Shown here piece after piece: positions 16,254 to 25,677 of a stretch of DNA of 58,696 bases. Position numbers and translations under genes: made by a program. The stretch covers positions 1 to 58,696 of the forward strand of contig JABFSU010000089.1 in assembly GCA_013140455.1 (NCBI GenBank). Direction: 5' to 3'. The DNA comes from Nitrospira sp. Lineage in GTDB: Bacteria > Nitrospirota > Nitrospiria > Nitrospirales > Nitrospiraceae. The notes under the pieces were generated by a model, which saw only the letters and a program-made list of their open reading frames with translations, searched no databases and was not told the origin of the DNA. Position 1 is the first letter of the stretch. The number at the start of each line of letters is the position of its first letter.

Positions 16254-18005
16254 ATGCCGCTCGTATTCTTCAATCGATCTTCTCTCAAGACCAAGCTGAT
16301 TACCGTCACTGCCTTGATCGTGGTGGTGAGCTGCACCACCCTAAGCTGGTTTTTCATCGATCGTGAGATTGCGTCAATGGCGGAAGCGCTGGCGCACAAC
16401 GGCAAGCTGGTCGCGAACAACTTAGCCGAGACCAGCAGACACGCGGTCTTCGCAGGAGATCAAGAGCGTCTCCAGCAACTCATACAAGGGACGTTGATCA
16501 GTGAACAAGTGGCCTACGTGTTGATTCTCTCAAAAGACGGCCGGTTGCTCAGCGCCAACGGCAAAGAGATCTGGCAGCAATACGTGGCTGATCCAGCGCA
16601 AGCCGACCGGCTGATCGCGATGAGCACGAACCGGTCCACGTCATCGGCGGCTTTTGTCTCGCCGCCCTTCCAAGACCGGATCATCGAGCTCAACAACGGA
16701 GAGTTGCTCGTTTCGGACGATCTTTCGCATAGTCGAACGTGCTGGCTTCGCCTCTTAGCAGGAACGGGTCACCCCATCGTCTATCACCTGACACAGGTGA
16801 TCAAGGGCCCGACCCTGTCACTTGCCAGCGACCCTTTACTCAGCCTGACGCTGACTGAATCTGCGCTGAGCCTGCCGTCCGACACCGCACTGCAGACGCC
16901 TCTGTATGGGTATGTGCTTGTCGGCATATCCAGCAGCCAAGGCCATGTCCTCCTTCGCAAAATGGCCGGGCACGTCGTCTTGATCGCCGGGATCATCATT
17001 GCCTTTTCATTCGCCGCCGGCGTCTACCTGACCAGGCACATCACCACGCCACTTACTGCGTTGACATCGCTCGCAACACAAGTCTCACAGGGAGACCTGT
17101 CGGTATCACTGGCCCCATCGTCCCACGACGAGATCGGACAACTCACGGCCACGTTCAATCAGATGACGACGGCGTTGAAAACTCGAGAGGACGACCTCAA
17201 AGAATTGAACCGGACGCTTGAATCCCGCGTGAATACGCGGACAGAAGAGTTGCAACGTGCCAACCAGGAACTCTTGAAACTGGACCGCTTAAAAACGATT
17301 CTGGTTTCCAATGCGTCGCATGAACTCCGAACCCCGCTCACGTCGATCAAGATTCATGTGAAGAACCTGCTCGATGGCGTGACAGGAGCCCTCGGAACCG
17401 ACCAACTCCAGGCCTTGGGACGGGCCCACGAAAACATCGAGCGGCTTCGAACGCTGATCGATGACCTTCTGGATCTTTCTCGGCTTCAGGCCGTTGGCGT
17501 TGAACTCACATGGGATGAGGTACAGCTGGATACGCTGTTGCGAGACATCGTCGAGGGACTCCGATACTTTTCTGAACAGAAGCAGCTGGCGGTTGATATC
17601 GCCTTTTCCGGCCGGCTCAAACCCATCAGTGGAGACCGCGACAAGCTCCGGCGCGCCCTCACAAACGTCATCCACAATGCGATGAAATTCACACCCCGGG
17701 GGAAACGCATCCGCATTGACGCGCATCAACTCACAGATGAATCAGTGCTTGTCAGCGTCGAAGACTCCGGATGCGGGATCGCACAGGAAGAACTGGATAA
17801 GGTGTTTCTCCCATTTTTTCGTTCCCCTCATACCTCGACGACGACACGAGGCTCCGGCCTCGGACTCTCGATCGCGAAGGAGCTGATCGCATTACATCAC
17901 GGAACGATCTGGGCGGAAAGCACGGCCGGACAAGGAAGCCGTTTCTTCATCCGGCTTCCAAGTACACCGCAAGACACATCTGCCGCTATTCATGACACCG
18001 TGTAA
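16254..18005 (+). CDS. Membrane sensor histidine kinase (HAMP-HisKA-HATPase)
   Basis: The product is 583 residues. The first membrane helix is at about 14-36 (LITVTALIVVVSCTTLSWFF), followed by a periplasmic sensor region to about 240. The second helix (HVVLIAGIIIAFSFAAGVYL) leads into a HAMP domain (TTPLTALTSLATQVSQGDL) and a coiled coil. The HisKA box is SHELRTPLTS with phospho-acceptor His356. The ATP-binding domain has its N box (NVIHNAMKFTP), G1 (DSGCGIA) and G2 (GSGLGLSIAKEL). All catalytic motifs are intact. The obvious partner is the NtrC-type regulator encoded tail to tail 35 bp away. With the upstream receptor and binding protein it may form a trans-envelope signalling chain. Confidence 0.92.
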   Translation: MPLVFFNRSSLKTKLITVTALIVVVSCTTLSWFFIDREIASMAEALAHNGKLVANNLAETSRHAVFAGDQERLQQLIQGTLISEQVAYVLILSKDGRLLSANGKEIWQQYVADPAQADRLIAMSTNRSTSSAAFVSPPFQDRIIELNNGELLVSDDLSHSRTCWLRLLAGTGHPIVYHLTQVIKGPTLSLASDPLLSLTLTESALSLPSDTALQTPLYGYVLVGISSSQGHVLLRKMAGHVVLIAGIIIAFSFAAGVYLTRHITTPLTALTSLATQVSQGDLSVSLAPSSHDEIGQLTATFNQMTTALKTREDDLKELNRTLESRVNTRTEELQRANQELLKLDRLKTILVSNASHELRTPLTSIKIHVKNLLDGVTGALGTDQLQALGRAHENIERLRTLIDDLLDLSRLQAVGVELTWDEVQLDTLLRDIVEGLRYFSEQKQLAVDIAFSGRLKPISGDRDKLRRALTNVIHNAMKFTPRGKRIRIDAHQLTDESVLVSVEDSGCGIAQEELDKVFLPFFRSPHTSTTTRGSGLGLSIAKELIALHHGTIWAESTAGQGSRFFIRLPSTPQDTSAAIHDTV

Positions 18006-18040
18006 TCACACGCCCGATGCGCTCGGTCAGGACGGCGCCA

Positions 18041-19459
18041 CTACGCTGATGGCTTTGAGGGAATGTTTTTCTGTTTCATCAGTTTGGTCAGGTAGGTCCG
18101 CTGAAGCTTCAAGGAAGCTGCGGCTTGCGTCTGGTTCCAGCCCGTCCTGCGCAAAGCCTCGGTGATGAGCCACCGGCTATGCGCCTCCATTGAATCGTGA
18201 TAAGGCATCCTCGTCCCTTCAGGAACGGGCGTCGCGCCTTGGGGCGTCACAACGCCTGGAAGCCCAAGTTCCTCGACGCGGATCACCGAACCGTCGGAGA
18301 GGATCACCGCCCGAGCCAATACATTCTCCAATTCACGAATATTCCCGGGCCAATGATAGTGACAGAGGGCTTCCATCGCCCCCGGACTGAGCTGCTTCTT
18401 TTTGACACCACCCCGTGCTCCCTCACGCTCCATGATGTGGCAGGCCAGTACGGGAGTATCTTCCTGGCGTTCCCGGAGCGGCGGAAGCGTCATGGGAAAC
18501 ATGCTGAGCCGATAATAGAGATCTTCCCGAAACGTGCCTTCCTTGACGGCTCGAGGCAGATCCTTGTTCGTCGCAGCAAGGAAACGAATGTCCGCACGAA
18601 TTTGGTGCGTGCCGCCCACTCGGTGAAACTCCCGGTCCTGCAGCAGCCGCAAGAGCCGGCTTTGAAGTGGAAGCGGCATATCGCCGATCTCGTCAAGAAA
18701 GACGGTGCCCCCTTCCGCCGCCTCAATCTTCCCCTCCTGCATGTGCGTCGCCCCGGTGAATGAACCCCGCTCATGCCCGAACAACTCATTTTCCAGTAAC
18801 TGCTCCGGCAACGCCGCGCAATTGACGACCATGAACGGCTTATTCTTTCTCGAACTCCACCGATGAATGGAGCGGGCAAGGAGTTCTTTCCCTGTACCCG
18901 TTTCCCCCTGAAGCAGAATGGTGATGTCCGACACCGCCGCTCGCTTGGCCGCGGTCACGACATCTTTCATCGTGGCACTCTCAGCCACAATCGTGGAATA
19001 GCGCGCATCCAGATCCGAGCGTAGGTGCGTCACTTCCCGTTTGAGGGATTCCCGTTCCAGGACTTTCTGAATCACTATTCCCAAATGGTCGGGATCGAAC
19101 GGCTTGGTAAGAAAGTCGCAGGCCCCCAGCTTCATGGCCTCGACAACCCGATTGACCGTGCCATAGGCCGTCAGAATGATGACGGGAGGGATGGGGTGGC
19201 CGGTCTTTTCAGAAGTCGCATGGGCCTGTTGAGCGATGGTCTTTCCGCGACCATTGAGGCGCTCCAAGACCTCGATCCCGGACAGGATCGGCAATTCAAG
19301 ATCAAGCAACACGAGGGAAGGCGATTCTTGCTGAATCGCAGCGAGGGCTTCCGCTCCGTCTTTTGCAGTGATGGTGTGATGCCCCATCCATTCAAGCCGC
19401 TGTTTGAGGCCTGAGAGGATGTCGGGATCATCATCGACGATGAGAATTTGAGCGGCCAT
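18041..19459 (-). CDS. NtrC-family sigma-54-dependent response regulator
   Basis: The product is 472 residues. The receiver domain (1-135) has acidic DDD at 9-11, phospho-acceptor Asp53 and the LTAYG and KPF switch residues. About 15 extra residues ([15 protein letters not shown] region) lie before the fourth strand. The AAA+ domain has Walker A GETGTGKE, the sigma-54 contact loop written GSFTGA, Walker [12 protein letters not shown] and an arginine finger region (FREDLYYRL). The C-terminus is a Fis-type helix-turn-helix ([20 protein letters not shown]). It follows mtnA by 5 bp with AGGACT before the ATG, so it sits at the end of the long leftward transcript. It is convergent with its presumed kinase. 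Control of the polysaccharide genes is plausible but not shown. Confidence 0.92.
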   Translation of the reverse strand: MAAQILIVDDDPDILSGLKQRLEWMGHHTITAKDGAEALAAIQQESPSLVLLDLELPILSGIEVLERLNGRGKTIAQQAHATSEKTGHPIPPVIILTAYGTVNRVVEAMKLGACDFLTKPFDPDHLGIVIQKVLERESLKREVTHLRSDLDARYSTIVAESATMKDVVTAAKRAAVSDITILLQGETGTGKELLARSIHRWSSRKNKPFMVVNCAALPEQLLENELFGHERGSFTGATHMQEGKIEAAEGGTVFLDEIGDMPLPLQSRLLRLLQDREFHRVGGTHQIRADIRFLAATNKDLPRAVKEGTFREDLYYRLSMFPMTLPPLRERQEDTPVLACHIMEREGARGGVKKKQLSPGAMEALCHYHWPGNIRELENVLARAVILSDGSVIRVEELGLPGVVTPQGATPVPEGTRMPYHDSMEAHSRWLITEALRRTGWNQTQAAASLKLQRTYLTKLMKQKNIPSKPSA

Positions 19460-19464
19460 AGTCC

Positions 19465-20493
19465 TCAGCCGAAACTAGCTGCCAACTCTGAGGGCTTGAA
19501 GACGCCGCGTTCGGTGATGATGCCGGTGATCAACTCAGCCGGCGTCACATCGAAGGCCGGATTGTAGACGGCCACGCCGGCCGGTGCGACCGGGTGGCTT
19601 CCGTGAATGGTGGTGACTTCTAAGGAATTGCGCTGCTCGATGGGAATGTCCGCGCCGGTCTTGGTCTTCAGATCGATCGTCGAATACGGCGCCGCGACAT
19701 AGAACGGAATACCGTGAGCCTTGGCAAGCACCGCCACTGAATAGGTACCGATCTTGTTCGCCACATCGCCGTTCGCCGCGATGCGATCAGCGCCGACGAC
19801 GCACAGCTGGATTTTCCCCTGACGCATGAGGGACCCGGCCATATTGTCGGTAATGAGCGTCACCGGAATCTTGTCCTGCATCAGCTCCCAGGCCGTGAGC
19901 CGGGCGCCTTGTAAGACCGGGCGCGTTTCATCCGCAATGACCTGAATCTTCTTGCCCTGCTCCCACGCTGCGCGAATCACACCGAGTGCCGTGCCATATC
20001 CTGCCGTCGCCAGCGCTCCGGCGTTGCAGTGAGTCAGGACCGTCTGCCCGTTCGCGATCAGCTCCGCGCCGTGCTTTCCCATCGCTTTGCACAAGGCAAT
20101 ATCTTCATCCAGAATCGCTTGGGCCTCGGCCAGTAGTGCGGCTTTCACGGCTGGCACCGATTGCGCGCTCAAGGAAGCGAGTGTCTTTTTCATGCGATCG
20201 ATCGCCCAGAACAGATTGACGGCCGTCGGCCTGGTGGCGGCCAGATGATCGCAGATCGGCAAGAGCGCCTGGGCAAACGCGGGGAACTCCGTCGCTGAGA
20301 CCGCCTGCGCACCCAGCGCCACGCCCAACGCAGCCGTCACCCCGATCGCAGGAGCCCCGCGGACTTTCAATTCACGGATGGCATCGGCCACCGCCCGATA
20401 GTCCCGGCAGTCGAGAAACTCGACATGTTCGGGCAACCGGCTCTGATCAAGCAGGCGCACGGCACCATTTTTCCATTCAACAGTGGGAACCAT
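19465..20493 (-). CDS. mtnA: S-methyl-5-thioribose-1-phosphate isomerase
   Basis: The product is 342 residues, the usual family length. It converts methylthioribose 1-phosphate to methylthioribulose 1-phosphate in the methionine salvage pathway, in the cytoplasm. Family signatures are clear: [16 protein letters not shown] near the N-terminus, [20 protein letters not shown] with the catalytic Cys, and [20 protein letters not shown] with the catalytic Asp. Relatives include eIF2B alpha-like proteins, but the Cys/Asp pair supports the isomerase. No other salvage genes lie beside it. It sits between the lipid-linked initiating transferase (40 bp upstream) and the response regulator (5 bp downstream), so it is probably a passenger of the transcript. 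Confidence 0.93.
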   Translation of the reverse strand: MVPTVEWKNGAVRLLDQSRLPEHVEFLDCRDYRAVADAIRELKVRGAPAIGVTAALGVALGAQAVSATEFPAFAQALLPICDHLAATRPTAVNLFWAIDRMKKTLASLSAQSVPAVKAALLAEAQAILDEDIALCKAMGKHGAELIANGQTVLTHCNAGALATAGYGTALGVIRAAWEQGKKIQVIADETRPVLQGARLTAWELMQDKIPVTLITDNMAGSLMRQGKIQLCVVGADRIAANGDVANKIGTYSVAVLAKAHGIPFYVAAPYSTIDLKTKTGADIPIEQRNSLEVTTIHGSHPVAPAGVAVYNPAFDVTPAELITGIITERGVFKPSELAASFG

Positions 20494-20533
20494 GGAGGGA
20501 TCTTCTAGCGGGAACGGAGCAAGAGTGCAAGCC

Positions 20534-21706
20534 CTAGCGGCGGCGACCGCTCAATTCAAGAATGGTTACCATGCCAACAATAAGCCCGGCTTGCAGCAGC
20601 AGCAGCACGGCCTCTTGAAGGCCGGCATGGCGGAGCGCCATGGCGGAAAGGCCCAGACAAATCGTGAGCAGGAAAATCATGGCGACGCTGGCCTGCCGGG
20701 ATCCCAACGCGCGTTCCAACCGGTGGTGCAGATGGTCTTTCCCCACATAGTCCAGCCACTCCTTCACGGAATGCACTTTTCCGGTGATCACGCGCTCCAC
20801 GGTAATGTGGATCATGTCGTAGATCAGCACGCCAAAAATCAGCAACGGATTGCTGAACGACACGATGGGACTATGGTTGGCCCAGTTGCCTTTGACCGCG
20901 AGACAAGCCAGCGTGAAGCCAAGAAACGTCGAGCCTCCGTCGCCAAGAAAAATCTTGGCCGGCTGAGTCCCCCGGAAATTGTACGGGAAGAATCCGGCAC
21001 AGGCGCCGATGACGGCCATCGCCAACCACCCTACGCCGGGCTGGTCGGTTTCAAAAGCGACCAGCCCCATGAAGCCAGCCATAAGAATAGCCAGACCGGC
21101 GGCTAGACCGTCCATACCGTCAAAGAAATTAAAGGCATTCGTGATCCCGACGATCCAAAGCAAGGTCAACAGAATATTGGCCGCATCCCCGGCTCCGCCT
21201 GCAGGAAAGAGCGTGAGAACTTTTTCCGAGGCGATCACGATCCCGGCCGCCACGAGCTGCGCGACGAGCTTCGATGAGGCGGGCAATTCCCGGATATCGT
21301 CGATCACTCCGACGAGCAACAGCAACGAACCCGCCAACACAATCGCCGTCATCCAGTCCGGCAGGATCGAATTCATCAGCACGGACCCGACAAAGCCCGC
21401 ATACACCGCCACACCACCGAGCCGGGGCGTCGGCTGCACATGAATTTTACGCTCCGTCGGGATGTCGACAAGATTCCAGTGGTGACTGATCTCGACCATC
21501 ACCGGCGTGAGGGCGCAACTCCCGAGAAACGCAAACAAGAGCACGTACAACCAGCGCAGCCCCTCCAGCTGAAACAGATCGCGCACCGCCGGCACCGCCA
21601 GGGCCACCGCCCCGAACAACGCCGCCGCCATCGCGGGCGTCAGCCATCGCCAGGAACGAGGGCTCACCGTCAGCGGCAGATCGTTCTCGATTACTCGCGT
21701 CGCCAT
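20534..21706 (-). CDS. Polyprenyl-phosphate N-acetylhexosamine-1-phosphate transferase (WecA/MraY family)
   Basis: The product is 390 residues with about eleven membrane helices. It transfers a sugar 1-phosphate from a UDP-sugar to undecaprenyl phosphate, the first step of lipid-linked glycan assembly. Visible motifs are [16 protein letters not shown], the Asp pair in [39 protein letters not shown] and the His motif KDHLHHRL. The His motif and the absence of peptidoglycan neighbours favour WecA/TagO-like over MraY. The gene overlaps the aminotransferase gene by 16 bp and has GAGGGA before its ATG. It is probably the initiating enzyme of the cluster, unusually placed near its distal end. Confidence 0.88.
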   Translation of the reverse strand: MATRVIENDLPLTVSPRSWRWLTPAMAAALFGAVALAVPAVRDLFQLEGLRWLYVLLFAFLGSCALTPVMVEISHHWNLVDIPTERKIHVQPTPRLGGVAVYAGFVGSVLMNSILPDWMTAIVLAGSLLLLVGVIDDIRELPASSKLVAQLVAAGIVIASEKVLTLFPAGGAGDAANILLTLLWIVGITNAFNFFDGMDGLAAGLAILMAGFMGLVAFETDQPGVGWLAMAVIGACAGFFPYNFRGTQPAKIFLGDGGSTFLGFTLACLAVKGNWANHSPIVSFSNPLLIFGVLIYDMIHITVERVITGKVHSVKEWLDYVGKDHLHHRLERALGSRQASVAMIFLLTICLGLSAMALRHAGLQEAVLLLLQAGLIVGMVTILELSGRRR

Positions 21707-22776
21707 TCATCCCTCATCACTATGCATACCTGTGCCACTTCTTCGTCCGCCAACGCGGGATAGAGTGGAATTGAGAGCGCTTCGTCTTCCGCCGCCGCGC
21801 TGCCAGGAAATCCTTTGAGATCGAGATAGCGATGCAGCGACTGAAACACCGGTTTCCGGCATTGCACGCCCTGCCGCTCCAAGCGCTCCAGACATTCGCT
21901 CAGTTCATCCGAACCTGATCCCCTCTTGGAAATCCGTACAACGAATCGATAATAAATATGAGATCGACCGGCAGGCACAGCAGGCAGGATTGCGGAAGTC
22001 CCGGCCAGCGCCTCACGATATTCCCGGGCCAGACGCACACGCCGCTCCAAAAATCCAGGGAGCCGGTCTAATTGCGCCAGGCCAACGGCGGCCTGCAAGT
22101 CCGTCATCTTGAGATTGGTCGCCAGCGGATTCAGCGAAGGAGCACCATCGTACTCCCGCAGCGCGCGGGCTCGCTCAAGCAGGACAGGATCGTTCGAGAG
22201 CACCATCCCCCCTTCGCCGGCGCACAAGAGCTTGTTTGCATAGAACGAGCAGACAGTGAGCGTACCCACTGACCCGACGGCCCGTCCTTGCTCCATAGCT
22301 CCCAAGGTCTGTGCGCAATCCTCGATGAGCGGCACCCCCAATTGCGCAAGCCTCGTCAGGTCGGCAGACAACCCGAAGAGATGCGGCACAATGATCGCGC
22401 GAGTCCTGGACGTAATCGCCGCACGGGTCAGATCGGCATCGATCTGAAATGTCTCCGGTTCGATATCTACCAGGCGCGCCTGCGCCCCGACGCGCTGAAC
22501 TGCCTGCCAGGGCGCCGCACAGACATAACTGGGCAGAATCACCTCATCACCGGGCCCGATCCCCAGGACTCGGAGTGCGACCTCCAGAGCCATCGTTCCC
22601 GAATTGACCGCGACGCCTCCGGCCAGCCCCAGATAAGCAGCCATCCCCCGTTCAAACCGCTCGACGACCGCGCCTTGAGCGAGATGACCGGACCGCAGCA
22701 CCTCAGTGACTGCGCGGATCTCCCCCCGGTCGATCGACGGACGGGAGTGAGGAATCATGGTCGTCGTGATCGTCAT
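21691..22776 (-). CDS. DegT/DnrJ/EryC1/StrS-family sugar aminotransferase
   Basis: The product is 361 residues. This PLP-dependent, fold type I family makes amino sugars from keto-sugar nucleotides. Signatures are HLAQGAVVERFE, AVNSGTMALEVALRVLGIGP, DEVILPSYVCAAPW, LIEDCAQTLGA and the PLP-lysine segment SFYANKLLCAGEGG. The start ATG overlaps the stop of the deacetylase gene by 4 bp (ATGA), and a second ATG six codons in is possible. No nucleotide-sugar dehydratase or epimerase gene lies in the window to make its keto substrate, so that step must be encoded elsewhere, or the protein has another role. Confidence 0.88.
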   Translation of the reverse strand: MTITTTMIPHSRPSIDRGEIRAVTEVLRSGHLAQGAVVERFERGMAAYLGLAGGVAVNSGTMALEVALRVLGIGPGDEVILPSYVCAAPWQAVQRVGAQARLVDIEPETFQIDADLTRAAITSRTRAIIVPHLFGLSADLTRLAQLGVPLIEDCAQTLGAMEQGRAVGSVGTLTVCSFYANKLLCAGEGGMVLSNDPVLLERARALREYDGAPSLNPLATNLKMTDLQAAVGLAQLDRLPGFLERRVRLAREYREALAGTSAILPAVPAGRSHIYYRFVVRISKRGSGSDELSECLERLERQGVQCRKPVFQSLHRYLDLKGFPGSAAAEDEALSIPLYPALADEEVAQVCIVMRDEWRRE

Positions 22777-23417
22777 GCTCCGATATTAATAAACAATCGC
22801 AACGGAAGAAACCCTTCTGCGTTTTTCACCCGCCCCTGAATACCGCGAAAATGCGCCGACGACCGGATGACATCCACGATACTCAGCGCTTCAATGTTCG
22901 TCTTCCTGACCTGCGACGCGTGAGCCTCGATGGCGGCAATCTTTTCGTCGAGTACCTGATCGATGTCGACAAAGACCGTCGGCGCAAAGTTTTGGGTCGT
23001 CGGACCTTCGTAGAACAAGACGTTTTTCGTGTACCGCGTCGCCGAAATCGCCGCCATGGCGAGATGACGGTGATCCTGGTGCGTGTCGTCGTGATAATGC
23101 ACGAAGATAAAATGCGGATCGACTTCCTTGACGACCGCCTCGATAGACTGGATCAGCTCACGCCCCATCGGCACCGCAGTATCTTGGTACCCGCCCCAGT
23201 AAATCCGTTCGGCACGCAGCCGCTTGGCCGCCTGTTCCTGCTCGAACTTCCGAAGTTCGCCGGCGCCGCCCTGTTCTCCCTCGGTCATCACCATCAAGAA
23301 CACCCGATGACCGTTTTGCGCATACTTGACCAAAGCCCCGCCGCACCCGGCTTCGATGTCGTCCGGATGGGCCCCGATCGCGAGAATCCGCATCGCCTCT
23401 GTGCCGTCGAATGTCAT
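22773..23417 (-). CDS. PIG-L/LmbE-family deacetylase
   Basis: The product is 214 residues from ATG 23417, chosen for GAGGAGG five bases upstream; an upstream GTG (23471) would overlap the WbqC gene and lacks a site. The zinc motif AHPDDIEAGCGG and the second His motif HYHDDTHQDHRHL are intact. The family removes N-acetyl groups from GlcNAc-containing lipids or glycans. Here it may de-N-acetylate a cluster intermediate, giving a free amine. It is coupled to the aminotransferase gene by an ATGA overlap. Confidence 0.88.
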   Translation of the reverse strand: MTFDGTEAMRILAIGAHPDDIEAGCGGALVKYAQNGHRVFLMVMTEGEQGGAGELRKFEQEQAAKRLRAERIYWGGYQDTAVPMGRELIQSIEAVVKEVDPHFIFVHYHDDTHQDHRHLAMAAISATRYTKNVLFYEGPTTQNFAPTVFVDIDQVLDEKIAAIEAHASQVRKTNIEALSIVDVIRSSAHFRGIQGRVKNAEGFLPLRLFINIGA

Positions 23418-23433
23418 ACCTGCCTCCTCGTCA

Positions 23434-24147
23434 TCATCGCGATAACATCGTCGCCCGGTCATGTCGCACACGATGACTGCGCAACTGATTCAATGCATCA
23501 GGGCCAGCACACAACAACAAATCGATCGCCGATAAATTCGGTTCAAACGGCTCATAGACCTGTCGATACGCCGGATGGTGAAACTCCTGGATCTCCAATT
23601 CCACACCGGATACTTCAAACCTTGGCTGATCCATATAGCCTTCCGCTCCGGGCCCCGCGAGGTACCGCGTCGCACCGACGGCCCGGCAGAGATCAATCAG
23701 GCGATCCGTCGGCTCTTCGCGCGCAACCATCCCGGATGCACAGCGTAACGGCGTCGTAATGCCATAGGACTGGAGCAGCCATCGAATCACCGCCAGATTC
23801 AGATCGGACAGCTTCGTCCAGGGCTGCGCGTAGACTGTTCGCAACTCCGGCAGGTACCGGTCGCGGAACGGCGCCCGCGCATAGTGCATCTCCAGCGCCC
23901 GCAGATGCTGGTCTCGCCAGGCCGTCGTCGGATTGATCCTCACATCCTGCACATGCTGGCCGAAACGATGCAGCACCGGCACCGTCAGCCATTGCCACCC
24001 GTCCGCCGTTCTGATGCGGTTCCGGTTCTGCCATTCGTTCTTCTTGAACTGGACCGTGTCCAGCACGATAAACAGATCGGTGCGATCGATCTTGTCGAGA
24101 TAGCCCAGCCACGGCAGAAACTGCGGTTGATGAATTGTGACACGCAT
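23434..24147 (-). CDS. WbqC-like protein
   Basis: The product is 237 residues. The N-terminus IHQPQFLPWLGYLDKI and the following QFKKNEWQNRNRIR are the signature of the WbqC family (PF08889), common in O-antigen and polysaccharide loci. Their precise reaction is not firmly established; an acyl- or aminoacyl-transfer role in sugar decoration has been discussed. Residues GATRYLAGPGAEGYMD and VELEIQEFHHP fit the rest of the family. There is no signal or membrane segment, so it should be cytoplasmic. It starts 3 bp after the stop of the PHP protein gene. Confidence 0.85.
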   Translation of the reverse strand: MRVTIHQPQFLPWLGYLDKIDRTDLFIVLDTVQFKKNEWQNRNRIRTADGWQWLTVPVLHRFGQHVQDVRINPTTAWRDQHLRALEMHYARAPFRDRYLPELRTVYAQPWTKLSDLNLAVIRWLLQSYGITTPLRCASGMVAREEPTDRLIDLCRAVGATRYLAGPGAEGYMDQPRFEVSGVELEIQEFHHPAYRQVYEPFEPNLSAIDLLLCAGPDALNQLRSHRVRHDRATMLSR

Positions 24148-24150
24148 GGG

Positions 24151-25677
24151 CTATCCGCGTTCCTTCGTCTGAACGTCCACGTACACAGGATTGGTCAATA
24201 GCTCGCCGCTCTGCCCGACAACTTCCAGACGGTAATACGCGCCGCCGTCCGGCACTGGCTGCGTATCCGCCACGTGATAGGCCACAGGGGTCTCGGCCGT
24301 CGTGACGCCGATGATCTCTCCTGAACGGATCACACGCACAGTGACCGGATGGGGCTTGCCGTCACGCGCAGAAAGCCGCACAGCGGCGACCGCGTGCGAG
24401 CCGGACGGCAGAGCCACGCGCTCTCCGATGCCGACGGTCGCCTGATCGCAGTCACAACCAAGACTGAACTCGTCCAACGTCAACATCACCCGATGATCCC
24501 CTTCGGCAACCGCATAGGCATGGCCGGACCTGATCGCCTCCAACACACCACCAACCGATCGTTCCTTAGCAAAGACCGTCGTCACCACACGGTCGAGATC
24601 CTTCCCCTTATCGGCCAACCCATGAAAGGCGATCTCCCCGATCATCGTCGGCACAGCAGACTGCGCCGTACCCCGGTGCGCCTGAATCACCTGATCCCAA
24701 AGCCCGCCTGCAGCCGTCACCATCCTCGTATCCTGATAGAGGCCGCCGAACCCGGCATACCCGCTGGTCAAAGCCAGCGCTTCCGGATGGGCATCGGTCC
24801 TCACCGTCACCGTTCCCAAAGGGCCGAAGGCATGCGATTGCAGATCGCGCGCCTCCGTCATCGACCACAGCACGACCGCACCGCGTTGATTCGCGGCATC
24901 CAATACTGCTTGATAGGGCCGATAGCCCTGTGGTTCGTATGAACTGAACGGAGGCGTTCCGAGCGGCCAGGCATTCACCAGCGTGGCCACAGCCAATACC
25001 AGGCAGCATGCGGCGACCGTCCGACGCGCCGCACCGATCGGCTCGCGCCAGCCTTCCACCAGTTGACGGCGAGGCTTCCATAAGAACAGCGCGGGAACGA
25101 CCAGGAGCAGGGGCGCAATATTCGCGAGACTGGCTCCATCCACCGTAAAAGACGCCGGATTCCCGCGTGCCGGAAGCGCGCGATAGCCCTCAGCCGTCGT
25201 CAGTCCCAACACCAGAAGATTGCGTTGCGCGTCATGCATCGTCAGATCACCGCGCCAGAGCGAGCCGGTCCAATAGTAATAGGGCGCGACCTCGACTCCC
25301 GGCACGATCACCAGCTGAGGGTGGCGCGCTTGCACCGTCTTGATCTCATCGAGATAGCGCTCGATCCCATAGGACAGGACCGACGGAAAGCTGACGGCTT
25401 TCTTTAGCAGTCCGGGAAGAGGCTGGAGCCCGTACTCATACTCCAAAGAAAAATTGTCGGAAAGCACGATCGCATCCAGGCCCTGCTGCTCCGCCCTGGC
25501 CGCCAACGCCTCCAGACTTACAGTGCCGGTACTGGCCGTGCTATGAACATGGATGGCGACACGAAGCGGCACGCGCTGTTCCGTAGCCGACACCGTCGAA
25601 GACCAGACCATCCCTGACAGCGCAAGGCTGATCCAGGCTGCGGTAACCACCGGCTTTCGCCATATGAGATTACGCAT
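24151..25677 (-). CDS. Membrane-bound PHP-fold protein with degenerate metal site
   Basis: The product is 508 residues from ATG 25677, inside the last codons of the preceding gene (8-bp overlap); a start 13 codons earlier is possible. A membrane helix or signal (about 10-30) leads into a PHP-like segment: AIHVHSTASTGTVSLEALA, GLDAIVLSDNFS, VIVPGVEVAPYYYW. Two further hydrophobic helices (LANIAPLLLVVPALFLW and TVAACCLVLAVATLVNAW) follow, then a long, probably beta-rich C-terminal domain. The first HxH is kept. The usual Asp-His is Asp-Asn (SDNFS), the later His before LLVLG is Asn, and the aHP-like site reads LWSM. Hydrolase activity is therefore doubtful. Its place in the cluster suggests a role in glycan export or modification. 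Confidence 0.65.
   Translation of the reverse strand: MRNLIWRKPVVTAAWISLALSGMVWSSTVSATEQRVPLRVAIHVHSTASTGTVSLEALAARAEQQGLDAIVLSDNFSLEYEYGLQPLPGLLKKAVSFPSVLSYGIERYLDEIKTVQARHPQLVIVPGVEVAPYYYWTGSLWRGDLTMHDAQRNLLVLGLTTAEGYRALPARGNPASFTVDGASLANIAPLLLVVPALFLWKPRRQLVEGWREPIGAARRTVAACCLVLAVATLVNAWPLGTPPFSSYEPQGYRPYQAVLDAANQRGAVVLWSMTEARDLQSHAFGPLGTVTVRTDAHPEALALTSGYAGFGGLYQDTRMVTAAGGLWDQVIQAHRGTAQSAVPTMIGEIAFHGLADKGKDLDRVVTTVFAKERSVGGVLEAIRSGHAYAVAEGDHRVMLTLDEFSLGCDCDQATVGIGERVALPSGSHAVAAVRLSARDGKPHPVTVRVIRSGEIIGVTTAETPVAYHVADTQPVPDGGAYYRLEVVGQSGELLTNPVYVDVQTKERG

Noticed and set aside
22851-23759. 302-codon rightward frame over the PIG-L and WbqC genes
   Set aside because: It crosses two recognised genes and their coupled boundary; composition is Arg/His-rich as expected of a shadow.
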